Source: Oscillospiraceae bacterium (lineage in GTDB: Bacteria > Bacillota > Clostridia > Oscillospirales > Acutalibacteraceae). Taken from it: 36,135 nucleotides of DNA. The translations under genes and the position numbers were made by a program. A model generated the notes under the pieces. It did not search any database. It saw nothing but the letters and a program-made list of their open reading frames with translations, and was not told the origin of the DNA. Below, piece after piece: positions 1-8,065 of the stretch (the stretch's first letter is position 1; each line of letters begins with the position of its first letter). Location of the stretch: the NCBI GenBank assembly GCA_031290105.1, contig JAITOD010000098.1, positions 1-36,135 on the forward strand, in the 5' to 3' direction.

Positions 1-2
1 GT

Positions 3-2213
3 CCGGCGGAGGGTACGGAAAAATCCGCGCCCGACAACGCCGCGTCCCCTGAACCTGAGCACGAGGAGCAGCTCTACTCCCTCAACTACGCCTGCCCCAT
101 CCACGGTGTTTCCATCTCCGAGATGAGTCCGCGCATGTTCTCGTTCAACAACCCCTACGGCGCGTGCCAAACCTGTTCGGGGCTGGCGCAGTTCATGGTT
201 GCGGATCCGGAGAGAATCCTGCCCAACCTGCGCCTGACCATCCGCCAAGGGGCAATCCGTGCCAGCGGCTGGACATCGTCGGAGGGCGGCACAATCGCGC
301 AGATGTATCTTGAAGGGCTTGCCGATCACTATAATTTTTCGCTGGATGTGCCGGTGAAAGATCTGCCCAAAAAGGCGATTGATGTGATGCTATACGGCAC
401 GCACGGCGAAAAAATCAAGATGACGCGCAAGAATGAATACGGCAGCGGCTCATACTACACCGACTTTGAGGGCATTGCCGAAAACCTGCAGCGCCGCCAC
501 AAGGAAACCCAGAGCGACTGGATGCGGCAAGAGCTGGAGAGCTACATGACAATGGCTCCCTGCCCGGATTGCGGCGGCAAGCGGCTGCGCGGGGAATCGC
601 TGGCGGTCACAATCAAGGGCAAGGAGGAGGCAAAGCGCCGGCTTCACGACAAACAAACGCCCACCGAATACAACATCATCGACTTCACGGAAATGACCAT
701 CGTCAAGGCGCTGGCCTTCCTTGGCACGCTGCAGCTCACGCCGCGCCAGGCAAAAATTGCGGAGCTGATACTCAAGGAAATCCACGCGCGCCTTAACTTT
801 CTTGAGAGCGTTGGGCTGGATTATCTGACTCTCTCCCGCGCGTCGGGCACGCTTTCCGGCGGCGAGAGCCAGCGAATCCGCCTTGCCACGCAAATCGGCT
901 CATCGCTCATGGGCGTGCTGTATATTCTGGACGAGCCGTCCATCGGTCTGCACCAAAGCGATAACGCAAAACTGCTGGGAACTCTGCGCCGTCTGCGCGA
1001 TTTAGGCAACACGCTAATAGTGGTTGAGCACGATGAGGAAACCATGCTTGCAGCGGATTATATTGTTGACATCGGACCCGGGGCGGGCATTCACGGCGGC
1101 GAGATAGTCGTGCAGGGCACTCCGCAGGAGGTCATGGACTGCGAATATTCGATAACCGGGCAATACCTCAGCGGACGCGAGCGCATACCCGTGCCCAAAA
1201 AGCGGCGTGAGGGCAACGGCAAGAGCCTAACGGTGCTGGGAGCCGGCGAAAATAATCTGCAAAACCTTGACGTAACAATCCCCTTGGGCGAATTCGTTTG
1301 CGTGACGGGGGTTTCCGGTTCGGGGAAGTCGTCGCTGGTCAACGAGATACTCTATAAGCGTCTGCAGGGCGAGCTGAACCACGCGCGCACCAAGCCCGGC
1401 GCTCACCGCGAGATGTTGGGAATAGAGCACCTGGACAAGGTAATCGATATTGACCAGTCGCCGATCGGGCGCACGCCGCGCTCCAACCCCGCCACATACA
1501 CGAGCGTTTTCACGGATATCCGCGAGCTGTTTTCCCAAACGCCGGACGCCAAGGCCAAGGGGTATAAGTCCAACAGATTCAGCTTCAACGTGCGCGGCGG
1601 GCGCTGCGAGGCGTGCCAGGGCGACGGCATTGTGAAGATTGAGATGCACTTTTTGCCGGATGTCTACGTTCCGTGCGATGTCTGCAAGGGTGCGCGGTAT
1701 AACCACGAAACCTTGCAGGTGCACTACAAGGGCAAGACTATTTACGATGTGCTGGAGATGACGATTGAGGAGGCGCTGGCGTTCTTTGAGGCGATCCCGA
1801 AGATTTCCCGCAAGATTCAGACGCTGTTTGACGTTGGTCTGGGCTACGTTAAGCTGGGTCAGAGCGCGACGACGTTATCCGGCGGCGAGGCGCAGAGGGT
1901 CAAGCTGGCGACGGAGCTTACCAAACGGGCGACGGGACGCACCATCTATATCCTTGATGAGCCGACAACCGGGCTGCACACGGCGGACGTACGCAAGCTG
2001 ATTGAGGTTTTGCAGCGTTTGGTGGATTCCGGAAACAGCGTGCTTGTGATTGAGCACAATATGGACGTGATAAAAATTGCCGACTGGGTGATTGACCTTG
2101 GTCCGCACGGCGGCGACAGGGGCGGTCGGATTGTGGCGCAGGGTACTCCGGAGGACGTTGCGCGCGAGGAGAAATCCATGACGGGGCAATATCTGCGGAA
2201 GGTTTTACAGTAG
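3..2213 (+). CDS. uvrA: UvrABC excinuclease subunit A, N-terminally truncated by the window edge
   Basis: UvrA is the damage-sensing ATPase of nucleotide excision repair. It acts as a dimer and loads UvrB at lesions. The reading frame is open from base 3, so the gene starts upstream; roughly the first 250 residues (first Walker A) are missing. Visible in order: a zinc-finger region (CPIHG, then [13 protein letters not shown]), a second Cys pair ([11 protein letters not shown]), the first ABC signature [12 protein letters not shown] with Walker [11 protein letters not shown], the second Walker [10 protein letters not shown], the zinc hook [11 protein letters not shown] with [12 protein letters not shown], and the second signature [12 protein letters not shown] with [10 protein letters not shown]. 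One oddity is that the second Cys of the first zinc pair is His (CPIH). The remaining motifs are intact, so the protein is probably functional. No neighbour in the window appears to share its operon. Confidence 0.97.
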   Translation, partial: PAEGTEKSAPDNAASPEPEHEEQLYSLNYACPIHGVSISEMSPRMFSFNNPYGACQTCSGLAQFMVADPERILPNLRLTIRQGAIRASGWTSSEGGTIAQMYLEGLADHYNFSLDVPVKDLPKKAIDVMLYGTHGEKIKMTRKNEYGSGSYYTDFEGIAENLQRRHKETQSDWMRQELESYMTMAPCPDCGGKRLRGESLAVTIKGKEEAKRRLHDKQTPTEYNIIDFTEMTIVKALAFLGTLQLTPRQAKIAELILKEIHARLNFLESVGLDYLTLSRASGTLSGGESQRIRLATQIGSSLMGVLYILDEPSIGLHQSDNAKLLGTLRRLRDLGNTLIVVEHDEETMLAADYIVDIGPGAGIHGGEIVVQGTPQEVMDCEYSITGQYLSGRERIPVPKKRREGNGKSLTVLGAGENNLQNLDVTIPLGEFVCVTGVSGSGKSSLVNEILYKRLQGELNHARTKPGAHREMLGIEHLDKVIDIDQSPIGRTPRSNPATYTSVFTDIRELFSQTPDAKAKGYKSNRFSFNVRGGRCEACQGDGIVKIEMHFLPDVYVPCDVCKGARYNHETLQVHYKGKTIYDVLEMTIEEALAFFEAIPKISRKIQTLFDVGLGYVKLGQSATTLSGGEAQRVKLATELTKRATGRTIYILDEPTTGLHTADVRKLIEVLQRLVDSGNSVLVIEHNMDVIKIADWVIDLGPHGGDRGGRIVAQGTPEDVAREEKSMTGQYLRKVLQ

Positions 2214-2223
2214 GCGGGCAGCT

Positions 2224-2245
2224 TGTAAAGGCATTTCACTTTACA
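2224..2245 (+). terminator. Weak hairpin after uvrA
   Basis: A perfect 7-bp inverted repeat, TGTAAAG/CTTTACA with an 8-nt loop, lies 10 nt after the uvrA stop. No T-run follows, so it may only stabilise the 3' end. The remaining bases up to 2345 show nothing else that I recognise. Confidence 0.2.
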
Positions 2246-2345
2246 GGAAAACGCTCTCAATTTGACGAAACGGGCGGGAAATACAACAGGGGGCGGGCGG
2301 ATTGCCGGATTCTGTTTTTGTTATTGTTGGGGGGAGGATTATTGC

Positions 2346-2615
2346 TTATTTGCGGACGTAGGTCTGCCGGCGGGCTTTTATATCCAAAAGCGCAACAAAC
2401 TTTTTGCCTTCTGCATCTTCAGCAAAGTCCAAAAAGTAACGCCCAAGCATTTTCCTGCCATTTGCGGGAATTCGCTTCCACTTATATCCACGGAAGAGGT
2501 CCGCAAGGAAGAACGTTTCGCCTTCATGCAAGTGCATAATTTCCTTCTTCGCTATGCCCATTAATTGCGCAATTGACTGACGATCCTCAAAGTTGATTGT
2601 TTCGGTGATGTGCAT
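2346..2615 (-). CDS. DUF1413-like small protein
   Basis: This encodes 89 residues. The stretch around LHEGETFFLADLFRGYKW and IPANGRKMLGRYF resembles the short DUF1413 family, whose function is not known to me. It has no signal peptide, no membrane segment and no cysteine-based metal site. The start is supported by AAGGAG placed about 7 nt upstream of the ATG on the minus strand. A good promoter (TTGGCA-N17-TATACT at 2774-2746) gives an untranslated leader of about 120 nt containing a 16-bp perfect palindrome, which suggests the gene is regulated by itself or by a local factor. It appears monocistronic. The family assignment rests on remembered pattern similarity; the coding call rests on the ribosome binding site plus the promoter. 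Confidence 0.72.
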   Translation of the reverse strand: MHITETINFEDRQSIAQLMGIAKKEIMHLHEGETFFLADLFRGYKWKRIPANGRKMLGRYFLDFAEDAEGKKFVALLDIKARRQTYVRK

Positions 2616-2698
2616 GGTGATTTCTCCTTTTGTTTTGCAGTTTAGGGACTTTTTGCTTTTGAGGTGGTGGTATTAACTTTTGTGCGGAAGCATTATTG

Positions 2699-2714
2699 CG
2701 CGTATGCATACGCG
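2699..2714. promoter_or_regulatory. 16-bp perfect palindrome in the leader of the DUF1413-like gene
   Basis: CGCGTATGCATACGCG equals its own reverse complement. It lies between the predicted transcription start (about 2739, minus) and the start codon at 2615, where a bound dimeric protein would block elongation or initiation. It is an operator candidate only. Confidence 0.4.
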
Positions 2715-2745
2715 AAACCATACACTTAACCGTGCGCAGGAAATG

Positions 2746-2774
2746 AGTATATAGCAATAGCTCTATTTTGCCAA
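2746..2774 (-). promoter_or_regulatory. Sigma-A promoter for the DUF1413-like gene
   Basis: Minus strand: -35 TTGGCA (2774-2769), 17-bp spacer, -10 TATACT (2751-2746). The expected start is near 2739. Confidence 0.65.
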
Positions 2775-2781
2775 CTCAGAC

Positions 2782-2815
2782 AAAAAGCGTGTGCATAGGC
2801 ATGGTCTCTGCACGC
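2782..2815 (-). terminator. Probable terminator of the ZIP transporter gene
   Basis: On the minus strand GCGTGCA pairs with TGCACACGC (two-base bulge) across a loop of about 13 nt, followed by TTTTTG. It lies about 90 nt after the ZIP stop and just upstream of the next gene's promoter. Flanking AAAGCG/CGCTTT bases could extend the stem. The rest of 2616-2905 carries only this, the promoter and the palindrome. Confidence 0.4.
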
Positions 2816-2905
2816 CCTGCGCTTTAGAGATTTTCGTGTGTAACAAACGTTATAAAAAAGCCCATCCGGTCAATTCTGCCGCTAATAAAAATTCATCACG
2901 CAAAC

Positions 2906-3673
2906 TCAGCCCAACGCCACGTCCAGCACCATCATAATCAAAAAACCCGCCAGCGCGCCCAGCGTACCCACGCCAAAACGCCCGCCCTTTGCCGCCGGAA
3001 TCAGCTCGTCAAAAACAACGTAGAGCATTGCCCCCGCCGCAAATGACAGCAGCCACGGCATTATCGGCGCAATCCACCCTACCGCCAGAAAGCTGAGTAT
3101 CCCCGCCGCGGGTTCCACTGCGCCGGATAGGCAGCCGAAAGCAAAAGCCTTACCCGCGCTGACTCCGTCCTGACGCATAGGGAGCGAAACCGCCGCGCCC
3201 TCCGGAAAATTCTGTATCCCTATCCCAAGAGAGAGCGCCGCCGCCGCCGCAAACGCTCCGGAGTCGCCGCCATGTACTGCCGTGAGCGCAAACGCAAGCC
3301 CAACCGCCATACCCTCGGGTATGTTGTGCAACGTGATTGCGGTAAATAATAGCTTTGTGCGTTTTGAGAACGCAGTTTCGCCGGATGGGCGCAAGCGGCT
3401 GATCAAGCCCTCCAAAAGGAACAAAAAGCCCGCGCCCAACAGGAATCCCGCAGACGCCGGCACCCAGCCCGGCTTGCCCTGTGCCTCGGTTTCCTCTATC
3501 GCCGGAATCAGCAGACTCCAGATTGAGGCGGCAATCATCACGCCGCCGGCAAACCCCAAGCTCAGTTTCTCCATGCTTTTGGGCGTTTTTTTGCTGAAGA
3601 AAAACACCGTCGCCGCTCCAAGGCTTGTCATCGCAAAAATAAATCCCAGCCCGCCAAGTACTGAATACTGCAT
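2906..3673 (-). CDS. ZIP family divalent metal transporter (GufA/ZupT-like)
   Basis: This encodes 255 residues and an integral membrane protein predicted to import Zn2+ or related divalent cations. About eight hydrophobic segments are visible. Two diagnostic ZIP motifs are present: HNIPEGMAVG in the fourth helix and GIQNFPEGAAVS in the fifth, which supply the metal-binding His, Asn and Glu residues. The segment between them is Ala-rich and lacks a His-rich cytoplasmic loop. The frame extends upstream of the ATG at 3673, but that ATG begins MQYSVLGG, matches the family N-terminus and has GGAGG about 12 nt upstream. A near-consensus promoter (3772-3744) lies immediately upstream and is interleaved with that of mutS2. 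Metal specificity cannot be read from the sequence. Confidence 0.92.
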   Translation of the reverse strand: MQYSVLGGLGFIFAMTSLGAATVFFFSKKTPKSMEKLSLGFAGGVMIAASIWSLLIPAIEETEAQGKPGWVPASAGFLLGAGFLFLLEGLISRLRPSGETAFSKRTKLLFTAITLHNIPEGMAVGLAFALTAVHGGDSGAFAAAAALSLGIGIQNFPEGAAVSLPMRQDGVSAGKAFAFGCLSGAVEPAAGILSFLAVGWIAPIMPWLLSFAAGAMLYVVFDELIPAAKGGRFGVGTLGALAGFLIMMVLDVALG

Positions 3674-3743
3674 AGAATTAACCCGCCTCCCTTTTATCCC
3701 GCTACTTCCATGCTTATTCCCCAAAAGCAACTTCGGTGAGAAT

Positions 3744-3772
3744 ATTATAACTGCCTCTTGCTTATTTTGCAA
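3744..3772 (-). promoter_or_regulatory. Sigma-A promoter of the ZIP gene
   Basis: Minus strand: -35 TTGCAA (3772-3767), exact 17-bp spacer, -10 TATAAT (3749-3744). The -35 hexamer lies inside the spacer of the opposing mutS2 promoter. Confidence 0.75.
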
Positions 3773-3786
3773 ATTTATACTACAAT
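3758..3786 (+). promoter_or_regulatory. Sigma-A promoter of mutS2
   Basis: -35 TTGCTT (3758-3763), exact 17-bp spacer, -10 TACAAT (3781-3786). Only 7 nt separate the -10 from the ATG at 3794, so the expected start falls on or beside the first codon. Confidence 0.65.
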
Positions 3787-3793
3787 ATCGGTT

Positions 3794-6178
3794 ATGGAAC
3801 AGAAAAAACATTACAGCGTCCTGGAGCTGGGCAAAGTGCTTGCCCGGCTTGCGGAGTTTTGCGCCTGTGACGACGCCAAAGAGCGCGCCCTTGCCCTCTC
3901 TCCCGCGCAGACCCTTGATGAGGCCCGGCTGCTCATGAATCAGACCTCCGACGCGCACCGGCTCCTTGCGGGCTTTGGCGCGCCCACATTCGGGGGGCTG
4001 CGAAGCATTGCGGGTGCGTTGGCACGGGCGGCGGCGGGAGGTATGCTCTCTCTGCGTGAGCTGTTGGATACGGCGGCGGTGCTAAGCGCGGTCCGCGGCA
4101 TTATCCGCTGGCGCGAGAGCTGCGCGAGCATTGAAACCGTGCTGGATTTTTCCGCGCTTGAGCCGAATTCATATCTGGAAAAGCTCATCAACGACGCGGT
4201 TGCCAACGAGGAGGAGCTGAGCGATAACGCCTCGCCTGCCCTTGCCGATTTACGCCGTAAAATCCGCGTGCAGGAGAGCCGCGTGCGCGAGCAGCTGGAG
4301 AAGACTATCCGCTCTGCGCGCAACTCCAAGATTTTGCAGGAAGCTATCGTCACTCAGCGCGCCGGGCGATATGTCGTGCCCGTCAAGGCGGAAATGCGCG
4401 GCGAGTTCCCCGGGCTTGTGCATGATTCCTCCGCCAGCGGCGCAACGGTTTTTGTGGAGCCGATTGCCGTGGTTGAGGCGAACAACGAAATACGGATTCT
4501 GCGCGGCAAAGAGCGGGCTGAGGTTGAGCGCATCGTCATGCAGCTTTCGGCGCAGGTCGGCGAGTTTGCGCACTCAATCAAGCGCAGCTATCAGGCGGCT
4601 ATTGAACTCAACCTAATCTTTGCAAAGGCACAGTACGCTTACAAAATCAAGGCGTGCGCGGTTGAGATAAACGACAGCGGTCAAACGCTCCTGCGTGCCG
4701 CACGCCACCCGCTGCTGCCGCCGGAAAACGCCGTGCCAATCGACATAAACCTTGGGATAGATTTCGACACGCTGGTGATTACGGGCCCAAATACAGGCGG
4801 CAAAACCGTCGCCCTGAAGACCCTGGGGCTGCTGAGCCTGATGGTGCGCTGCGGGCTTATGCTCCCCGTACGGGACGGCAGCTGCGCGGCGTTTTATCCG
4901 CGCGTCTATGCAGATATTGGCGACGAGCAGTCTATCGAGCAGTCGTTGTCAACCTTTTCGGCGCACATGACAAATATCAGCGCAATCCTTGCCGAAGCTG
5001 ACCGGAATTCACTGGTGCTTGCGGACGAATTGGGCGCGGGCACCGACCCCGTGGAGGGCGCGGCACTGGCACAGGCTATATTGGAAAGTCTGCGGGAAAA
5101 GGGCGCGCACATTGCCGCAACAACGCACTACGCGGAGCTGAAAGCATACGCCCTGACCGCGCCGCGCGTGCAAAATGCCTCCTGCGAGTTTTATGTGCAG
5201 ACTCTGCGCCCCACATATCGCCTGATTATCGGCACGCCGGGGCGCTCAAATGCGCTGGCAATATCCGAGCGCTTGGGCGTGGAGCCGCAGGTTTTGGAGC
5301 TTGCGCGTTCGCTGATAGCACAGGAAAACCGGCAATTTGAGGAGCTTGTTGATCGCCTTGAGGAGAGCCGCCGCGCCATGGAGTCGGAGACTTCGTCCGC
5401 GCGTGAGCTGAAAAATCAGGCGCAGGCGGAGCGTGACACAGCCGCGGCAAAGCGGGCAGAAATCGAGAAGCTATGGCAGCGTGAGGAGGAACAGGCGCGC
5501 GGCGCGGCTCTGCGTATTATTGAGCAGGCAAAGCGTGAGGCGGCGGTTCTTTTGGCGGAGCTGGACAAGCTGCGCCGCGAGAAAGACAGTGCGGCGTCGG
5601 AGCTTGCAAAGAGGGCCAAATCCGCACTCAAAAAGACCATGCAAGCCCTTGCGGAGGGCGACCTTCAGCGCACAATCCCTGCGGAGGACGACGATTATGT
5701 TCTGCCGCGCCCGCTTGCCGTCGGCGATAGTATTCAGCTTGCGGGCATTGGCACGAATGGTGTTGTGCTCACGCTGCCGGACGCAAAAGGGCTGCTCACA
5801 ATACAGACGGGCAACGCCAAGAGCCGCGTTTCTGTCAGCACGGTTCGGCTGGTCGGGCGGGATAAGCCGCAAAAACTGCCGCGGGATATCAGCCCCAAAG
5901 CGGCGCAAAAGCCAGATTCAATGGGCGGCAACGCAAGCGATAACCGCTTTGACCTGCGCGGCATGACGGTGGAGGAATGCTTGCACGCGCTGGAATATTA
6001 CCTGGACGGCGTAATGCGCACAGGCTTGCACGAGTTTGTGATTGTGCACGGCAAGGGTACGGGCGCCCTGCGTGCCGCAGTCAAGCGCTATCTGGATTCA
6101 AGCGTCCTCGTTGCATCGCACCGATTGGGCGGTTACGGCGAGGGCGGCGACGGTGTGACGGTGGTTTCGCTGCGGTGA
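3794..6178 (+). CDS. mutS2: MutS2 family ATPase/endonuclease
   Basis: This encodes 794 residues, close to the usual family length. MutS2 acts on branched DNA and collided ribosomes rather than in classical mismatch repair. The order is an N-terminal helical core, Walker A GPNTGGKT at residue 331, the STFSAHM motif, Walker B LVLADELGAGTDP, a long charged coiled coil, and a C-terminal Smr nuclease domain with FDLRGMTVEE and HGKGTG. The frame continues upstream, but MEQKKHYSVLELGKVL at 3794 is the family start. No Shine-Dalgarno sequence precedes this ATG, and a promoter ends 7 nt upstream, which predicts a leaderless mRNA. The gene converges with the lipase gene 17 nt away, with no visible terminator between them. 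Confidence 0.95.
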   Translation: MEQKKHYSVLELGKVLARLAEFCACDDAKERALALSPAQTLDEARLLMNQTSDAHRLLAGFGAPTFGGLRSIAGALARAAAGGMLSLRELLDTAAVLSAVRGIIRWRESCASIETVLDFSALEPNSYLEKLINDAVANEEELSDNASPALADLRRKIRVQESRVREQLEKTIRSARNSKILQEAIVTQRAGRYVVPVKAEMRGEFPGLVHDSSASGATVFVEPIAVVEANNEIRILRGKERAEVERIVMQLSAQVGEFAHSIKRSYQAAIELNLIFAKAQYAYKIKACAVEINDSGQTLLRAARHPLLPPENAVPIDINLGIDFDTLVITGPNTGGKTVALKTLGLLSLMVRCGLMLPVRDGSCAAFYPRVYADIGDEQSIEQSLSTFSAHMTNISAILAEADRNSLVLADELGAGTDPVEGAALAQAILESLREKGAHIAATTHYAELKAYALTAPRVQNASCEFYVQTLRPTYRLIIGTPGRSNALAISERLGVEPQVLELARSLIAQENRQFEELVDRLEESRRAMESETSSARELKNQAQAERDTAAAKRAEIEKLWQREEEQARGAALRIIEQAKREAAVLLAELDKLRREKDSAASELAKRAKSALKKTMQALAEGDLQRTIPAEDDDYVLPRPLAVGDSIQLAGIGTNGVVLTLPDAKGLLTIQTGNAKSRVSVSTVRLVGRDKPQKLPRDISPKAAQKPDSMGGNASDNRFDLRGMTVEECLHALEYYLDGVMRTGLHEFVIVHGKGTGALRAAVKRYLDSSVLVASHRLGGYGEGGDGVTVVSLR

Positions 6179-6195
6179 AGGCAAGTGCCCATTGC

Positions 6196-7752
6196 TCAAT
6201 CAATCCACCAAGTGCCAAGCGTAATGATGAAGTTCACAATGCCAAGCGCCAAGTCCTTGAGTCTGGCAATAGGGTTAAGCGCCGCGCCGGCTTGCTGCAA
6301 AAAGCTTGCCTTAACTTCCGGTATAAAGTTGTCGTCTTCGTCCTTCTCCAAAAACTGCGGATAATTAGGATCGCTGAAGACTGTTTGGGTTTTGGGAGAA
6401 TCCAAAAACCACTTGGCAAAATCATTGTTTGACCCGCCGATGTGGGCGGAATTGCGGACAAACCAAGTCTGCTCCGGCAACAAACAGGTGGAGGCATCGA
6501 TTGTTTTGTCGGGAGAAATGTGCTTGTGCCCGTCCTTCACTTTCTGAAAAACAACGCCCACCACGCCCAGCTTTTTCCCGTATGGCTCGGCGACGGTTGC
6601 GCCAAGTGACGCAAATGAGGTATCCACAAAGCCGTCCGAATTTTTTTGGGAGTTTTTAACGGCAGGGAACAGGGGTGCGTTTGATCCGAGATACACGCCG
6701 ATGCGGATTTTTTGCGCCGCCGCTTTCAACAGCTCGTCTGATTTGACGGCAACGTTGTAGTGATATCGGTCAAGCTTTCGGATAAGGTCCACATATTGAC
6801 CGCGTTTTTCCCCAAAGCATATCGTTTTGCTGCTCTCGTAGTCCTCGTCAGGCACATACGCCCAAAGCATAGGCAGGCTAAGCATTGTGGGGACAATCGC
6901 TTTTTCGTAAAGCCGGTCAACAATGCGCGGAAATGCGCGGTTGATTGTTGCAAGCAGCGCTTTGAGCAACCCCGCTTGGTTTGCCGCTTGCAGCATATTG
7001 AGGATTTTCTCGTTATTCGGCACTTCAAAATCACGCAAGAATCCGGTTTGCGCAAGTGCGTCGGCGTCAAGGTAGAGCCGCTTGTTGGCAATATCCCCAA
7101 AGATGGACGACCCATTGTGGAGCGACGCGCGCACCACCGCCGAGCAGATTCTATCCGTGCCGTAACGCGCTAAATATGACAGGAAAATCGTGCAGGAGCC
7201 GCTCTGTGCCACAACCTTGACCGTACTGTGCCCTGTCGCCTCGCAAACCTGCTCTATGTATGCTCTGAGCCGCTCCGCCAGAACCCATGGGTCTTCGCGC
7301 CAGTCGTAACAGAAATCGTATTCGCGCGCGTCCGGATTGCCCTTGTGGTCCTGCTTCAAATCCTCCAGCGAATCGTTGAGATCGCCGTTCAAATCCGCTA
7401 CGCTCTCGCCGTCGGAATTAAAGCGGATTGGTCCCAGCAGCGCGTTTGCAAAATCCGCCAGTATGTCGGCAATTTTGTCCCACTCCTCGTTTCTGACGTA
7501 CTTTGGGAACTCCGGCAAAAGCGCTTGCAAATCCGAAACGATGTCCGTGCCGCCGCCGCCCGTGTTCCATGCTTCCTCTTGCTCCGGCGTTCCCGCGTTG
7601 CTGTAAAGCGCATGCCAGGCCCCCTCGCAAAAGACGATGGGAACCTTTGTGCAGGAAGCTTCGTCGTGCGGCGCCGCATCTGCGCTCGCGGGGAAAACAA
7701 GCCCCGCAAGCAGTAATAAAACAGCAAGCAAACAGACAAATATACGCTTCAT
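6196..7752 (-). CDS. Secreted alpha/beta-hydrolase, LCAT-like lipase/acyltransferase
   Basis: This encodes 518 residues. A classical signal peptide (MKRIFV, then a Leu/Ala core, ending near PASADAA) predicts export. YDFCYDWREDPWVLAERL followed by VKVVAQSGSCTIFLSYL matches the layout of lecithin:cholesterol acyltransferase-type hydrolases, with Ser184 as the presumed nucleophile. The elbow reads A-Q-S-G-S, not G-x-S-x-G, so activity is uncertain. SDGFVDTSFASLG and NSAHIGG are plausible positions for the acid and His. A hydrophobic C-terminal segment (LGIVNFIITLGTWWID) may anchor it. GGAGG stands about 6 nt before the ATG. The upstream region has an extended -10. Substrate is unknown; a phospholipid or ester is an inference. 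Confidence 0.75.
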   Translation of the reverse strand: MKRIFVCLLAVLLLLAGLVFPASADAAPHDEASCTKVPIVFCEGAWHALYSNAGTPEQEEAWNTGGGGTDIVSDLQALLPEFPKYVRNEEWDKIADILADFANALLGPIRFNSDGESVADLNGDLNDSLEDLKQDHKGNPDAREYDFCYDWREDPWVLAERLRAYIEQVCEATGHSTVKVVAQSGSCTIFLSYLARYGTDRICSAVVRASLHNGSSIFGDIANKRLYLDADALAQTGFLRDFEVPNNEKILNMLQAANQAGLLKALLATINRAFPRIVDRLYEKAIVPTMLSLPMLWAYVPDEDYESSKTICFGEKRGQYVDLIRKLDRYHYNVAVKSDELLKAAAQKIRIGVYLGSNAPLFPAVKNSQKNSDGFVDTSFASLGATVAEPYGKKLGVVGVVFQKVKDGHKHISPDKTIDASTCLLPEQTWFVRNSAHIGGSNNDFAKWFLDSPKTQTVFSDPNYPQFLEKDEDDNFIPEVKASFLQQAGAALNPIARLKDLALGIVNFIITLGTWWID

Positions 7753-8065
7753 GATCTTCCTCCCGGCGCGCCGCTTTTATGCGGCAAAAATGCCGGGGTT
7801 AGTATAGCACACGCGGGCGGCGTTATTATTCGGAATAAGAAAAATAGTGCTGCTTTGATTAAAATTCAACTTACAGCTGCGCTTACACTTTTGCCGGGTA
7901 TTGACTGGGATATTGGCAAACGCAGCTTAACAGCGGTTATTAAAGAAACAACAGCTCCGAACTAAGCGCTTGCGCGGAACATCCAAATTTCGCCGCAACC
8001 GTGCCAAAGTGAATCACGGCACATACTGCCGAAACAAACAACTGCGCTTGAGCTTAAAAGGCTCA
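7753..8065. other. 313-nt intergenic region between the lipase and ligase genes
   Basis: It holds the lipase ribosome binding site and an extended -10 promoter near 7801. The remainder contains only short imperfect inverted repeats without T-tails after the ligase stop. I see no RNA gene, repeat or further coding signal. Confidence 0.5.
7801..7829 (-). promoter_or_regulatory. Extended -10 promoter of the lipase gene
   Basis: Minus strand TGC-TATACT (-10 at 7806-7801) fits the TGnTATAAT class. The -35 position (ATAATA) is poor. Confidence 0.45.

Noticed and set aside
2262-2564. Plus-strand frames opposite the DUF1413-like gene
   Set aside because: The minus-strand gene has a good ribosome binding site and promoter, while these frames have neither.
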